Assembly: GCA_900551075.1 (NCBI GenBank)
Contig: URVB01000002.1
Location: forward strand, 1 to 64,000
Origin: an uncultured Blautia sp.
GTDB taxonomy: Bacteria; Bacillota; Clostridia; Lachnospirales; Lachnospiraceae
DNA: 64,000 nt
Direction of reading: 5' to 3'
Shown: piece after piece, positions 15,988 through 22,653 of the stretch
Layout of the letters: each line of letters begins with the position of its first letter
Position numbering within the stretch: position 1 is the first letter of the stretch
The notes under the pieces: model-generated
Database searches by the model: none
What the model saw: the letters and a program-made list of their open reading frames with translations, nothing else
Told to the model about the DNA's origin: nothing
Position numbers and translations under genes: made by a program

Positions 15988-16989
15988 TTATAAATTATAC
16001 TCGAATTCTATTGGATATGTACTTTTGCCCTGCCTCACCTCGACGGAAATAAGCTGTTTTTGTGGAACCCGTTTTCTATTTTCTATCATATCAACAATGG
16101 TATTTGCACAGATCTCTGACAACAATTGTACATTTTGACAGATGGACGTCACTTCCGGGTTGCACAGCGCTGTTATCGGCATCCCATCATAGGCCAACAC
16201 CTTTAAATCCTCCGGCACGCGCTTTCCTGCTTCCATAGCCAGATGCATATAAGACAGCGCAGCCTCATCGGCTGCAAATACTCCGTCGATACCATCCGAT
16301 CTCAGCAGTGCTCTCTTCGCCATCTCCCAATAGGACGCATAATCAAACTGATTCCATTCCATCACCACATCTACAAGCTCTACCCCATGGGCCGTCATAA
16401 TACTTTCAAAAATCGTATGCCTGTCATCGGCTGCAATATCAGGTGCCACACCCGTAATATGCAGTATTTTCCTGCAGCGATTTTTCAAAAGAATCTCTGC
16501 GGCAAGCTTACCTCCCGTTTGATGATCTGAGCCTACCATAGGTATCTTGGGACCAAAATCACGATCCAGGGAAACAATCGGCTTGCTCTGCTTCAGATAT
16601 TCTTCCCCATCCAGCGTATGGGCCGCTGTAATAATCCCGTCTACGATATTCCGGTTCAGCATGTCCAGATATTCCTTTTCCCGGTTACTGATGCCGATCG
16701 TATTACAGACCATGGTCTTATACCCAAGCTTATAAAGAGCAATTTCCGTCTCTCTGACTAACCTGGAAAAGAAAACATGATCCAGATCGGGAATAATAAT
16801 GCCAATAATTCCTGTTTTATTCCGGAAAAGATTCCTGGCCAGCTCGTTTGGGATATAACCAAGCTCCTTAATCGCATCTTCAATTTTCTTTCGTGTTTCG
16901 GGGGCTACATAGCCGCTTCCATTCAGGACCCTGGATACCGTTCCGATCCCCACTCCGGCCCTCTGTGCCACATCTCTGATACTCGCCAT
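15988..16989 (-). CDS. LacI-family repressor of the fructoside operon
   Basis: The 333-residue protein opens with the LacI helix-turn-helix IRDVAQRAGVGIGTVSRVLN (4-23), followed by the hinge helix region and a periplasmic-binding-protein-like sensor: GIIGIIIPDLDHVFFSRLV, VSLDRDFG, and the late VLAYDGMPITALCNPEVTSI block. It is encoded just upstream of the importer and transcribed the same way from its own promoter (17058-17086). The sites at 15654-15671 and 15717-15732 are its likely operators. The inducer is probably a fructoside; this is inferred from neighbours. Confidence 0.92.
   Translation of the reverse strand: MASIRDVAQRAGVGIGTVSRVLNGSGYVAPETRKKIEDAIKELGYIPNELARNLFRNKTGIIGIIIPDLDHVFFSRLVRETEIALYKLGYKTMVCNTIGISNREKEYLDMLNRNIVDGIITAAHTLDGEEYLKQSKPIVSLDRDFGPKIPMVGSDHQTGGKLAAEILLKNRCRKILHITGVAPDIAADDRHTIFESIMTAHGVELVDVVMEWNQFDYASYWEMAKRALLRSDGIDGVFAADEAALSYMHLAMEAGKRVPEDLKVLAYDGMPITALCNPEVTSICQNVQLLSEICANTIVDMIENRKRVPQKQLISVEVRQGKSTYPIEFEYNL
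16061..16076. promoter_or_regulatory. Operator-like sequence inside the 3' part of the lacI-type gene
   Basis: TGTGGAACCCGTTTTC shares its first 14 bases with operator copy 2 and lies about 344 bp from it, inside codons for RVPQK. A third, distal operator for DNA looping, like lacO2 or lacO3 in Escherichia coli, is possible. Chance agreement through codon use is the alternative. Confidence 0.45.
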
Positions 16990-17057
16990 CTTTCTTAAAC
17001 TACGGTTCCTTCTCTTTATTGTTGCTTGTTGACCAGGTATACAATTACTTAGCAGTT

Positions 17058-17086
17058 ATTATATCATACAAATCCTTTGTTTGCAA
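17058..17086 (-). promoter_or_regulatory. Promoter of the lacI-type gene
   Basis: Minus strand: TTGCAA (17081-17086), 17-base spacer, TATAAT (17058-17063), about 70 bases before the start codon. The stretch 17090-17265 between this and the queT promoter shows nothing I can name. Confidence 0.75.
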
Positions 17087-17269
17087 TTATCAGACAGCAT
17101 GACCCTGGTGTCTATGAACCCCCGTGTCCATCCCGGACAAATTCCGGTAAGCTGCACACCATTACAGCATTGACTCCCGGTTCCCGGTCAAAGATCAGAG
17201 GGTGGTCTCTATGCGTTAAAGCATCTTTTTCGCCATACCAAAATCATTGTGGGTAATTGTGAGTACGGC

Positions 17270-17298
17270 TTGCATTTTTTTTCGGACTATGCTACACT
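17270..17298 (+). promoter_or_regulatory. Promoter of queT
   Basis: TTGCAT (17270-17275), 17-base spacer, TACACT (17293-17298). The predicted start near 17305 gives a leader of about 115 bases before queT. Confidence 0.65.
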
Positions 17299-17302
17299 AT
17301 AA

Positions 17303-17395
17303 ACCGTTGCGAAGCCTATAAAAATAAGGTCTTTTTCGGGCTTTCCGCCGATTTCCGGCGTAAAATGAATCGTGTGTTCGAGACCTTCCACACGT
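17303..17395 (+). promoter_or_regulatory. Candidate preQ1-sensing riboswitch upstream of queT
   Basis: The leader contains an AAGCC/GGCTT hairpin (17312-17316 with 17339-17343), a CGCCG/CGGCG hairpin (17346-17360) and a CGTGTG/CACACG hairpin (17371-17376 with 17389-17394). The loop of the first holds AAGGTCT (17326-17332) and the loop of the last holds its exact complement AGACCTT (17381-17387), so a 7-bp loop-loop pseudoknot can form close to the ribosome site at about 17408. queT-type transporter genes are known targets of preQ1 riboswitches. The short preQ1-I and preQ1-II consensus is not visible, so a class III or a new class is more likely. Structure seen; ligand inferred. Confidence 0.55.
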
Positions 17396-17420
17396 AAAAC
17401 AAAACTAAAGGAGAGAAAAA

Positions 17421-17921
17421 ATGAAAAACAAGAGTACCCTGTTTCTTGTGCAGGCAGCAGCTATCGGAGCAATTTATGTTGTCCTGACACTAGTATTTGC
17501 GCCGCTTGGCTTTGGAGAGGTGCAGATTCGATTTGCGGAAGCATTGACGGTTCTTCCGTATTTTACACCAGCGGCAATCCCCGGATTGTTCGTAGGCTGT
17601 ATCATCGCCAATTTTCTTGGCGGAGCACTCCCGGTAGATATCCTGTTCGGCAGTATTGCCACCTTATTGGGAGCAATTTTTACTTACAGGCTGCGCGGCA
17701 GCAAATGGCTGGCGCCTCTGCCTCCAATCGCAGCAAACACCGTAATCGTTCCCTTTGTCCTTTACTACGGATATGGAGTCAACCTTCCGATTCCATTTAT
17801 GATGCTGACGGTCGGTGCCGGAGAAGTAGTCTCCTGCGGAATCATAGGAATGGTGCTTCTGACTGCATTATCCCGTTACGGAAACGTCGTTTTCGGCGGT
17901 AACAAACCCATTGCCGGATAA
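17421..17921 (+). CDS. queT: QueT-type queuosine precursor transporter (ECF S component)
   Basis: The 166-residue membrane protein has five or six hydrophobic segments and matches the QueT family: QAAAIGAIYVVLTLVFAPLGFGEVQIRFAEALTVLPYFTP is split over helices 1-2, then GLFVGCIIANFLGG, LGAIFTYRLRG and PFVLYYGYG. As the substrate-binding S component of an energy-coupling-factor transporter it would import a queuosine precursor such as preQ1 or queuine with the shared EcfAA'T module, which is not in this window. AAAGGAGAG precedes the start. A terminator follows directly. Confidence 0.88.
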   Translation: MKNKSTLFLVQAAAIGAIYVVLTLVFAPLGFGEVQIRFAEALTVLPYFTPAAIPGLFVGCIIANFLGGALPVDILFGSIATLLGAIFTYRLRGSKWLAPLPPIAANTVIVPFVLYYGYGVNLPIPFMMLTVGAGEVVSCGIIGMVLLTALSRYGNVVFGGNKPIAG

Positions 17922-17964
17922 CAGATTCTAAGTACTTTTAAAGAAAAGGATTTTCCAAACAGAC

Positions 17965-18013
17965 AAGGAGTGCGGCAGAAACCATTTGGGATATCTGCGC
18001 ACTCCTTATTTTT
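17965..18013. terminator. Terminator after queT, overlapping the sigF stop codon
   Basis: AAGGAGTGCG pairs with CGCACTCCTT around an inner CAGA/CTG stem, followed on the plus strand by ATTTTTAT. The convergent sigF gene ends inside it at 18012, so the hairpin probably also protects or ends the sigF message. Confidence 0.82.
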
Positions 18014-18725
18014 ATGCCCGTTTTCTCAGGCCGGCCAATATCTTTTTCTCCATTCTTGAAACCTGCACCTGTGATACTCCCAGTTCTCCTGCAACCTCCG
18101 TCTGTGTCATATCCCGGAAATATCTCATGTAGATCAACTGGCGTTCCTTTGGCTTCAGGGTCTGAAGCATCTCCTCCAGAAAAATCTTATTCAAAAGTAT
18201 ATCCTGTTGGTTCTCCTTTTCCTGAAGCTTATCTATGAGAGAGATTTCCGTCCCCTCTCCCTGGTAAATTGTTTTATGGAGGGATTCCACCTCATTTCCG
18301 GCCTCCAGAGTCAGAATCAGTTCCTCCATGGGCAGTCCCATTTCCTCCGAAATCTCTGAAAGCGTCGGCTCCCGCCCAAGTCTCCTCTCCATGGCCTCCC
18401 GTACCAGATAAACCTTATACTGATTCTCCTTCAAGGAACGGCTCACCTTCACAATGCCGTCATCCCTGAGAAAACGTTTGATCTCCCCTGCGATCATGGG
18501 AACCGCATAGGTGGAAAACCTGACATCATAGGTCATATCAAATTTATCTACGGCCTTTAAAAGACCAATGCTTCCAATCTGAAACAGATCCTCCATTTCC
18601 ACACCGCGCCCCAAAAATCTCTTTGCCACACTGTATATCAGCCCTACATTTTCCTCAAATAAAGTATCTCTTGCCGCTTTATCCCCCTGGTGCGCACGCC
18701 CGATCAGGGCAAGAGTATGCTCCAT
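18012..18725 (-). CDS. sigF: RNA polymerase sporulation sigma factor SigF
   Basis: SigF is the first forespore-specific sigma factor, held by SpoIIAB and released by SpoIIAA. The 237-residue product has region 2 (EENVGLIYSVAKRF, DLFQIGSIGLLKAVDKFD, FSTYAVPMIAGEIKRFLRDD), region 3 and a region 4 helix-turn-helix (TQTEVAGELGVSQVQVSRME, about 207-226). Its place as the third gene after spoIIAA and spoIIAB separates it from SigG, which is similar in sequence. It starts 2 bases after the spoIIAB stop. Confidence 0.94.
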   Translation of the reverse strand: MEHTLALIGRAHQGDKAARDTLFEENVGLIYSVAKRFLGRGVEMEDLFQIGSIGLLKAVDKFDMTYDVRFSTYAVPMIAGEIKRFLRDDGIVKVSRSLKENQYKVYLVREAMERRLGREPTLSEISEEMGLPMEELILTLEAGNEVESLHKTIYQGEGTEISLIDKLQEKENQQDILLNKIFLEEMLQTLKPKERQLIYMRYFRDMTQTEVAGELGVSQVQVSRMEKKILAGLRKRA

Positions 18726-18727
18726 TC

Positions 18728-19153
18728 TTACCTCCTGATGATCTTTTTCATGTGCACGGTAGTTCCACAGCCCACTCCGGACTCAACACTTACTTCATCC
18801 ATAAACGCCTCCATAAATGTAAAACCCATGCCGGAGCGGTCTGTTTCCGGCTTAGTCGTATACAGCGGCTCCATAGCTTTTTCTATATTGGGAATCCCTA
18901 CTCCCTCATCAATTACGTCTACATATAATTCTCTGTCCTTCAAGCGGCACTCTAACCGAATCTTATGTATCTTTCCCTCATACCCATGAATAATACAGTT
19001 TGTCACAGCCTCTGAAACGGCTGTTTTCAAATCCGCAACCTCCTCAAGTGTAGGATTCAACTGCGTACAAAAGGATGCCACCGCTACTCTCGCCAGACCC
19101 TCATTCACAGGCCTGCTGTCAAAAATGATTGTCATTTCATTGGTATTTTCCAT
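18728..19153 (-). CDS. spoIIAB: Anti-sigma F factor SpoIIAB
   Basis: The 141-residue GHKL-fold kinase/anti-sigma factor binds SigF with ATP and phosphorylates SpoIIAA. It shows the N box SEAVTNCIIHGYEG (about 47-60), the G1 box DVIDEGVGIP (about 80-89), and the G2 region TDRSGMGFTFMEAFMD (about 104-119). Its start codon shares one base with the spoIIAA stop (TGATG), which points to translational coupling and balanced partner amounts. Confidence 0.95.
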   Translation of the reverse strand: MENTNEMTIIFDSRPVNEGLARVAVASFCTQLNPTLEEVADLKTAVSEAVTNCIIHGYEGKIHKIRLECRLKDRELYVDVIDEGVGIPNIEKAMEPLYTTKPETDRSGMGFTFMEAFMDEVSVESGVGCGTTVHMKKIIRR

Positions 19154-19473
19154 CAGAATACTCCCTTCTCATCAATTTCCACATATTTATGAACCCCGGA
19201 TAAATGCAGCAGCTTGTCAATATGACTGTTCACATGAACTGCCCTGATACACCCATTCCGCATTCCAAGCGCCCGGTATCTGCCCATAATCAGACCAATC
19301 CCCGAACTATCCATAAAACCGGTCTCTTTAAAATCAAATACTATCGTTCGTATATACGTCCCTTCCATGATCTTATCGGATTCCTTTCTTATTTTATCTG
19401 AAACCGGATGATCCAGCTCCTGTGGTATCATAATTGTCAGACATGCACCCTCCGTCTTAAACATTGGATTCAT
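19153..19473 (-). CDS. spoIIAA: Anti-sigma F factor antagonist SpoIIAA
   Basis: The 106-residue STAS-domain protein has the phosphorylation motif FMDSSGIGLIMGRY, with the target Ser at residue 57 (Ser58 in Bacillus). Unphosphorylated SpoIIAA displaces SigF from SpoIIAB; SpoIIE, not in this window, dephosphorylates it. I start at 19473, where GAGGGGAG lies upstream and the STAS fold begins; the frame is open 26 codons further up with no homology. It is the first gene of the operon. No clear SigH promoter could be made out by eye. Confidence 0.94.
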   Translation of the reverse strand: MNPMFKTEGACLTIMIPQELDHPVSDKIRKESDKIMEGTYIRTIVFDFKETGFMDSSGIGLIMGRYRALGMRNGCIRAVHVNSHIDKLLHLSGVHKYVEIDEKGVF

Positions 19474-19578
19474 ACATGATTCTCCCCTCATTTTCTGATT
19501 TTTATTTATCATTCTCCTCATAAAGTGACAAAAGCGAAAGCTACCGGCCAAAATTCACCAAAAGCCTCTCTCCTGAGT

Positions 19579-19612
19579 CAAAAAGGGGATGTGCTCACGC
19601 ACATCCCCTTTC
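19579..19612 (-). terminator. Terminator of the zinc-ribbon/TPR gene
   Basis: A perfect 10-bp stem GGGGATGTGC/GCACATCCCC with a 4-base loop is flanked by an A-tract and T-tract; on the minus strand it ends in TTTTTGAC. It stands between the end of the zinc-ribbon/TPR gene and spoIIAA, both read leftwards. Confidence 0.85.
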
Positions 19613-19648
19613 TACGAGGTTACTCATCAGTTATTCATAATACTCTTC

Positions 19649-20968
19649 TTAGTAGTAATTCTCTTCATCATAACCATCCGCTTCGTAGCCGTCCTCTTCG
19701 TAGCCGGTTTCTTCATAGCCAGTCTCCTCATAGCTCTCTGACTCATCTTCCTGGCCGTCGCTCCCCTGATCATCTGATTCCGGGTTTCCTGTCGTCCCCG
19801 CCTCCCCTGATGTTCCGTCTTCTATGCCTGTCACACCAGTTGCATTGCAGACCGCAGAATAAATTTCTCTCATTCTGTCCGATAACACATCTGCATGAAC
19901 CTTCTGCACAGCCAGAGCGGCCTCATCCAGGTTTTCCTGAAGCATATACGCATAAGCCTCTATAAGAGCCTCATAGCTTTCGCTGCGCTTCTTTTCCTCT
20001 TCGATCTGCTGTGCAGCCGCTTGTGCCGTATCGCCGGACTGCTGCGCTTCTCCCTGGACCTTAGATAACTCGGCCCCCTGACTTGCCAGAGATTCACTGT
20101 ATTTTACAATCTGGCTGTTCGCTTCCTTATAAATTCCCTGCTTGATGGCAGGTACCGCAAGAAGCCAAAATGCCAACGCACCGGCGGCAATTCCAAACAT
20201 CAGCGTGAAAAACAGAGAAATTCCGGACCTTTCTTTATAAGCAGGAGGCTGCACTGCCAGCCCACTCCCTAAAACATCATCCCTTTCCTTCTCTCTGCCT
20301 CCGGAACGGAAAAAGCCCTTGCCCTGATGTTCCAGTTTCGTAGTAACACCTGTCTGCTCGTCCACCTCACGCAGAAAACGCAGCGTTGTTGTATTCGTTT
20401 TATCAATTCTGGCAGCCTTTTTCAGAATTCTGCGTGCCCTGTTCCACTCCTGCTCCCTGATCAGGATCAAAGCCAGAAGGTGATAGCCTTTAATCAGTTT
20501 CGAATTTTGAGTAAGTATCTTTTTTAACTGAATAGCTGCCATGTCCTCATGTCCTTCTCTGCACAAAAGAAGGGCATGATTGTATTTTTTGATCGTCTCA
20601 TTGATCGCGCCAAGCTTATTGGGATTTGCCTGCAGCTTGTCGATATACTCAGAAGCCAGATTCCTGTTGGGCTGCAGATTTTTGCTGATGACCCACTCGC
20701 TGAGGGCAGCCACCACCTCACCTGTCTCAAAATAAACAAGACCCAAAAGATTTCTGGCCTGGATATTACGCTTATTATATGTCAAGCTGTGTTTCAGACA
20801 GGTGATCGCGCCTGACAGATCACGGATGCTGGCCTTTTCCAGTCCTTGATTGTAATAATATTTTGACAGGTAATCCACCTTTTTCTGAATCAGCACATTA
20901 CAGCCGCAATGGGTACAATAATCCAAATCCATATCGGTCAGAAATGCGCCGCAGTTCATACAATTCAT
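19649..20968 (-). CDS. Zinc-ribbon and TPR membrane protein with acidic Tyr-rich repeat tail
   Basis: I do not recognise a named family. The 439-residue protein has an N-terminal zinc ribbon (CxxC at 3-6 and CTHCGC near 18-23), then three or four TPR-like units (about 38-205, for example ARNLLGLVYFETGEVVAALSEW), and a membrane segment (about 250-272). A short coiled coil follows (about 280-335), then a Gly/Ser/Asp-rich stretch and an acidic tail of 5-residue repeats of the form YEETG/YEEDG ending EENYY. The zinc ribbon and TPR would lie in the cytoplasm and the rest outside. It heads a minus-strand run after the 50-residue gene and folC. A scaffold role is plausible but unproven. Confidence 0.75.
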   Translation of the reverse strand: MNCMNCGAFLTDMDLDYCTHCGCNVLIQKKVDYLSKYYYNQGLEKASIRDLSGAITCLKHSLTYNKRNIQARNLLGLVYFETGEVVAALSEWVISKNLQPNRNLASEYIDKLQANPNKLGAINETIKKYNHALLLCREGHEDMAAIQLKKILTQNSKLIKGYHLLALILIREQEWNRARRILKKAARIDKTNTTTLRFLREVDEQTGVTTKLEHQGKGFFRSGGREKERDDVLGSGLAVQPPAYKERSGISLFFTLMFGIAAGALAFWLLAVPAIKQGIYKEANSQIVKYSESLASQGAELSKVQGEAQQSGDTAQAAAQQIEEEKKRSESYEALIEAYAYMLQENLDEAALAVQKVHADVLSDRMREIYSAVCNATGVTGIEDGTSGEAGTTGNPESDDQGSDGQEDESESYEETGYEETGYEEDGYEADGYDEENYY

Positions 20969-20978
20969 TCGTATCTCC

Positions 20979-21131
20979 TTATCTTGTCCGTCTGTTGCTC
21001 TTCGCTTCTCTCAGCACCTCCTGAAGCACATCCAGAATATCTGTCAGCTCCCTGTCGTAAATGGCACTTTCCGCATCTGTCACATCCAGGCACGGCTCAA
21101 ATTTCTTCAGTTCCTCTTCGTAATCAATCAT
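20979..21131 (-). CDS. Small acidic protein of unknown function (50 residues)
   Basis: The 50-residue product runs from MIDYEEELKKFEPCLDV to a basic end, KSNRRTR. The start at 21131 has a textbook AGGAGG 5 bases upstream. It is mostly helical in character (DRELTDILDVLQEVLREAK). It sits between folC and the zinc-ribbon/TPR gene, 10 bases from the latter's start, on the same strand, so all three may form one operon. No family is recognised. Confidence 0.65.
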   Translation of the reverse strand: MIDYEEELKKFEPCLDVTDAESAIYDRELTDILDVLQEVLREAKSNRRTR

Positions 21132-21168
21132 ATTTTCCTCCTGCGGCATCACTGCCGCACCTTTTGTT

Positions 21169-22470
21169 TTAACACTGTTCTCTCTTTTGGATGACACTCT
21201 TAATTTCTCCCACCAGATATAAGGACCCGACACAGAACAGCAGTCCCTCCTTACCCTTGACAGCCAAAGCCTGTTCAAAGGCTTCCGGAATCTCTCTGTA
21301 TGCTTTTACGCCGGTGCAGCCCTGCTCCTCAAAAATCCTTGCCAATGTTTCTGCAGAAACCTCGCGATAACCGCCAACCTGCGTAACAATTACGCTGCGG
21401 AAATGTATTTTGCCGCATATGGTACGGATCATATCCGTGTAGTCCTTATCATCGACTGCGGAAAACAGCAGGGTCAGCGGGTATTCCTCCTGGAAATGCG
21501 CTGCAGTCTCCACAAATTTTTCCACTCCATCTTCATTGTGGGCGCCATCTACGATCACGCCCGGCAAAACTGTTTCCATTCTGCCCTGCCAGCGGGTTTT
21601 CTTCAATCCGTTCTGAATCTCCTTCAGACTCACCGGAAGCTTTTCTTTAAGCACTTCCATGGTTTTCAATGCCAAGGCACTGTTCATAACCTGATACCGC
21701 GCAATAAACGGAATAGAGAATACCGTATCCCCATAATACCCATTCTTCATGGAAAAATCAATGCCTGCAGAAGTATTTTGGAGAATTTCCGTGTCCTCCC
21801 GCTTCATCTCGTATGCCGGACTTTGCAGCTCCTCTGCCTTTTTTCGGATGACTGAAGCAGCGATTTGATTGTTTCCATCATAAATGACCGGTACACCCGG
21901 AACAATGATGCCTGCTTTCTCTCCTGCAATCGCCTCAATAGTATTCCCCAGATACTGCATATGATCAAAGCTGACAGAAGTGATCACACATGCCGCCGGA
22001 TTCTCGATTGAGGTCGTCGCATCCATACGTCCTCCCAGTCCGGTCTCCAAGGTTACATAATCCACGCCTGCATCTGCAAAAATTACCATTCCCATCAAAA
22101 ACAGCATTTCAAAGTATGTGGGGTGATAGCTTCCTTCTGCTACCAGCCTTTCTGAAAGTTTCTTCACCTTCAGAAAAGCATTCAGGAAGGTGTCGTTGTC
22201 AATGTTCACCTCGTTAATCTGGAATCTCTCATTAATTTCCACCAGATGCGGAGAAGTAAACAGCCCGCAGGAATACCCTGCTTCTCTCAAAACAGAGGTT
22301 AAAAAGGCACAGGTACTTCCCTTTCCGTTCGTTCCGGCCACATGAATGACCTTAAATTTCTCCTGCGGACTTCCAAGCCGCCTTAAGCATTCCCTGGTAT
22401 GTTCCAGACTATTCTTTGTTGTAAATTTCGGGGTTTCCTCAATATAAGCCACTGCTTCTTCGTAATTCAT
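21169..22470 (-). CDS. folC: Folylpolyglutamate synthase / dihydrofolate synthase
   Basis: FolC adds glutamate to dihydropteroate and/or tetrahydrofolates with ATP. The 433-residue Mur-ligase-type enzyme has the P-loop HVAGTNGKGST (about 43-53), GLFTSPHLVEINERFQIN, the LETGLGGRMDATT block (about 139-151) and VSFDHMQYLGNT. VDGAHNEDGVEKFVE in the C-terminal domain and a final FCVGSLYLVGEIK are also typical. The length fits the family. The start has AAGTGGTGA upstream, a weak site. Confidence 0.94.
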   Translation of the reverse strand: MNYEEAVAYIEETPKFTTKNSLEHTRECLRRLGSPQEKFKVIHVAGTNGKGSTCAFLTSVLREAGYSCGLFTSPHLVEINERFQINEVNIDNDTFLNAFLKVKKLSERLVAEGSYHPTYFEMLFLMGMVIFADAGVDYVTLETGLGGRMDATTSIENPAACVITSVSFDHMQYLGNTIEAIAGEKAGIIVPGVPVIYDGNNQIAASVIRKKAEELQSPAYEMKREDTEILQNTSAGIDFSMKNGYYGDTVFSIPFIARYQVMNSALALKTMEVLKEKLPVSLKEIQNGLKKTRWQGRMETVLPGVIVDGAHNEDGVEKFVETAAHFQEEYPLTLLFSAVDDKDYTDMIRTICGKIHFRSVIVTQVGGYREVSAETLARIFEEQGCTGVKAYREIPEAFEQALAVKGKEGLLFCVGSLYLVGEIKSVIQKREQC

Positions 22471-22616
22471 ATAAAAAAATCACCACTTATCTAATGTATT
22501 CGCAGCGGCCCAAAACCTGTATCTAAAATAAACCGCTACGATATCATTATATATGAGTGGTGAAAGATGTCCAGTACCAATCGTAATATTTTATTCGACA
22601 GTATACTTCATATTTA

Positions 22617-22650
22617 AAAGGCGGATGCCTGTCATCATACATCCGCCTTT
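22617..22650. terminator. Terminator of the LTA-synthase-like gene
   Basis: AAAGGCGGATG pairs with CATCCGCCTTT around a 12-base loop. It lies directly after the stop of the minus-strand gene at 22654. On the minus strand the stem ends in TTTTAAATA. Confidence 0.75.
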
Positions 22651-22653
22651 CTT

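Noticed and set aside
17090..17265. Hidden gene or RNA in the lacI-queT gap
   Set aside because: Only short weak hairpins and no open frame with a ribosome site were seen.
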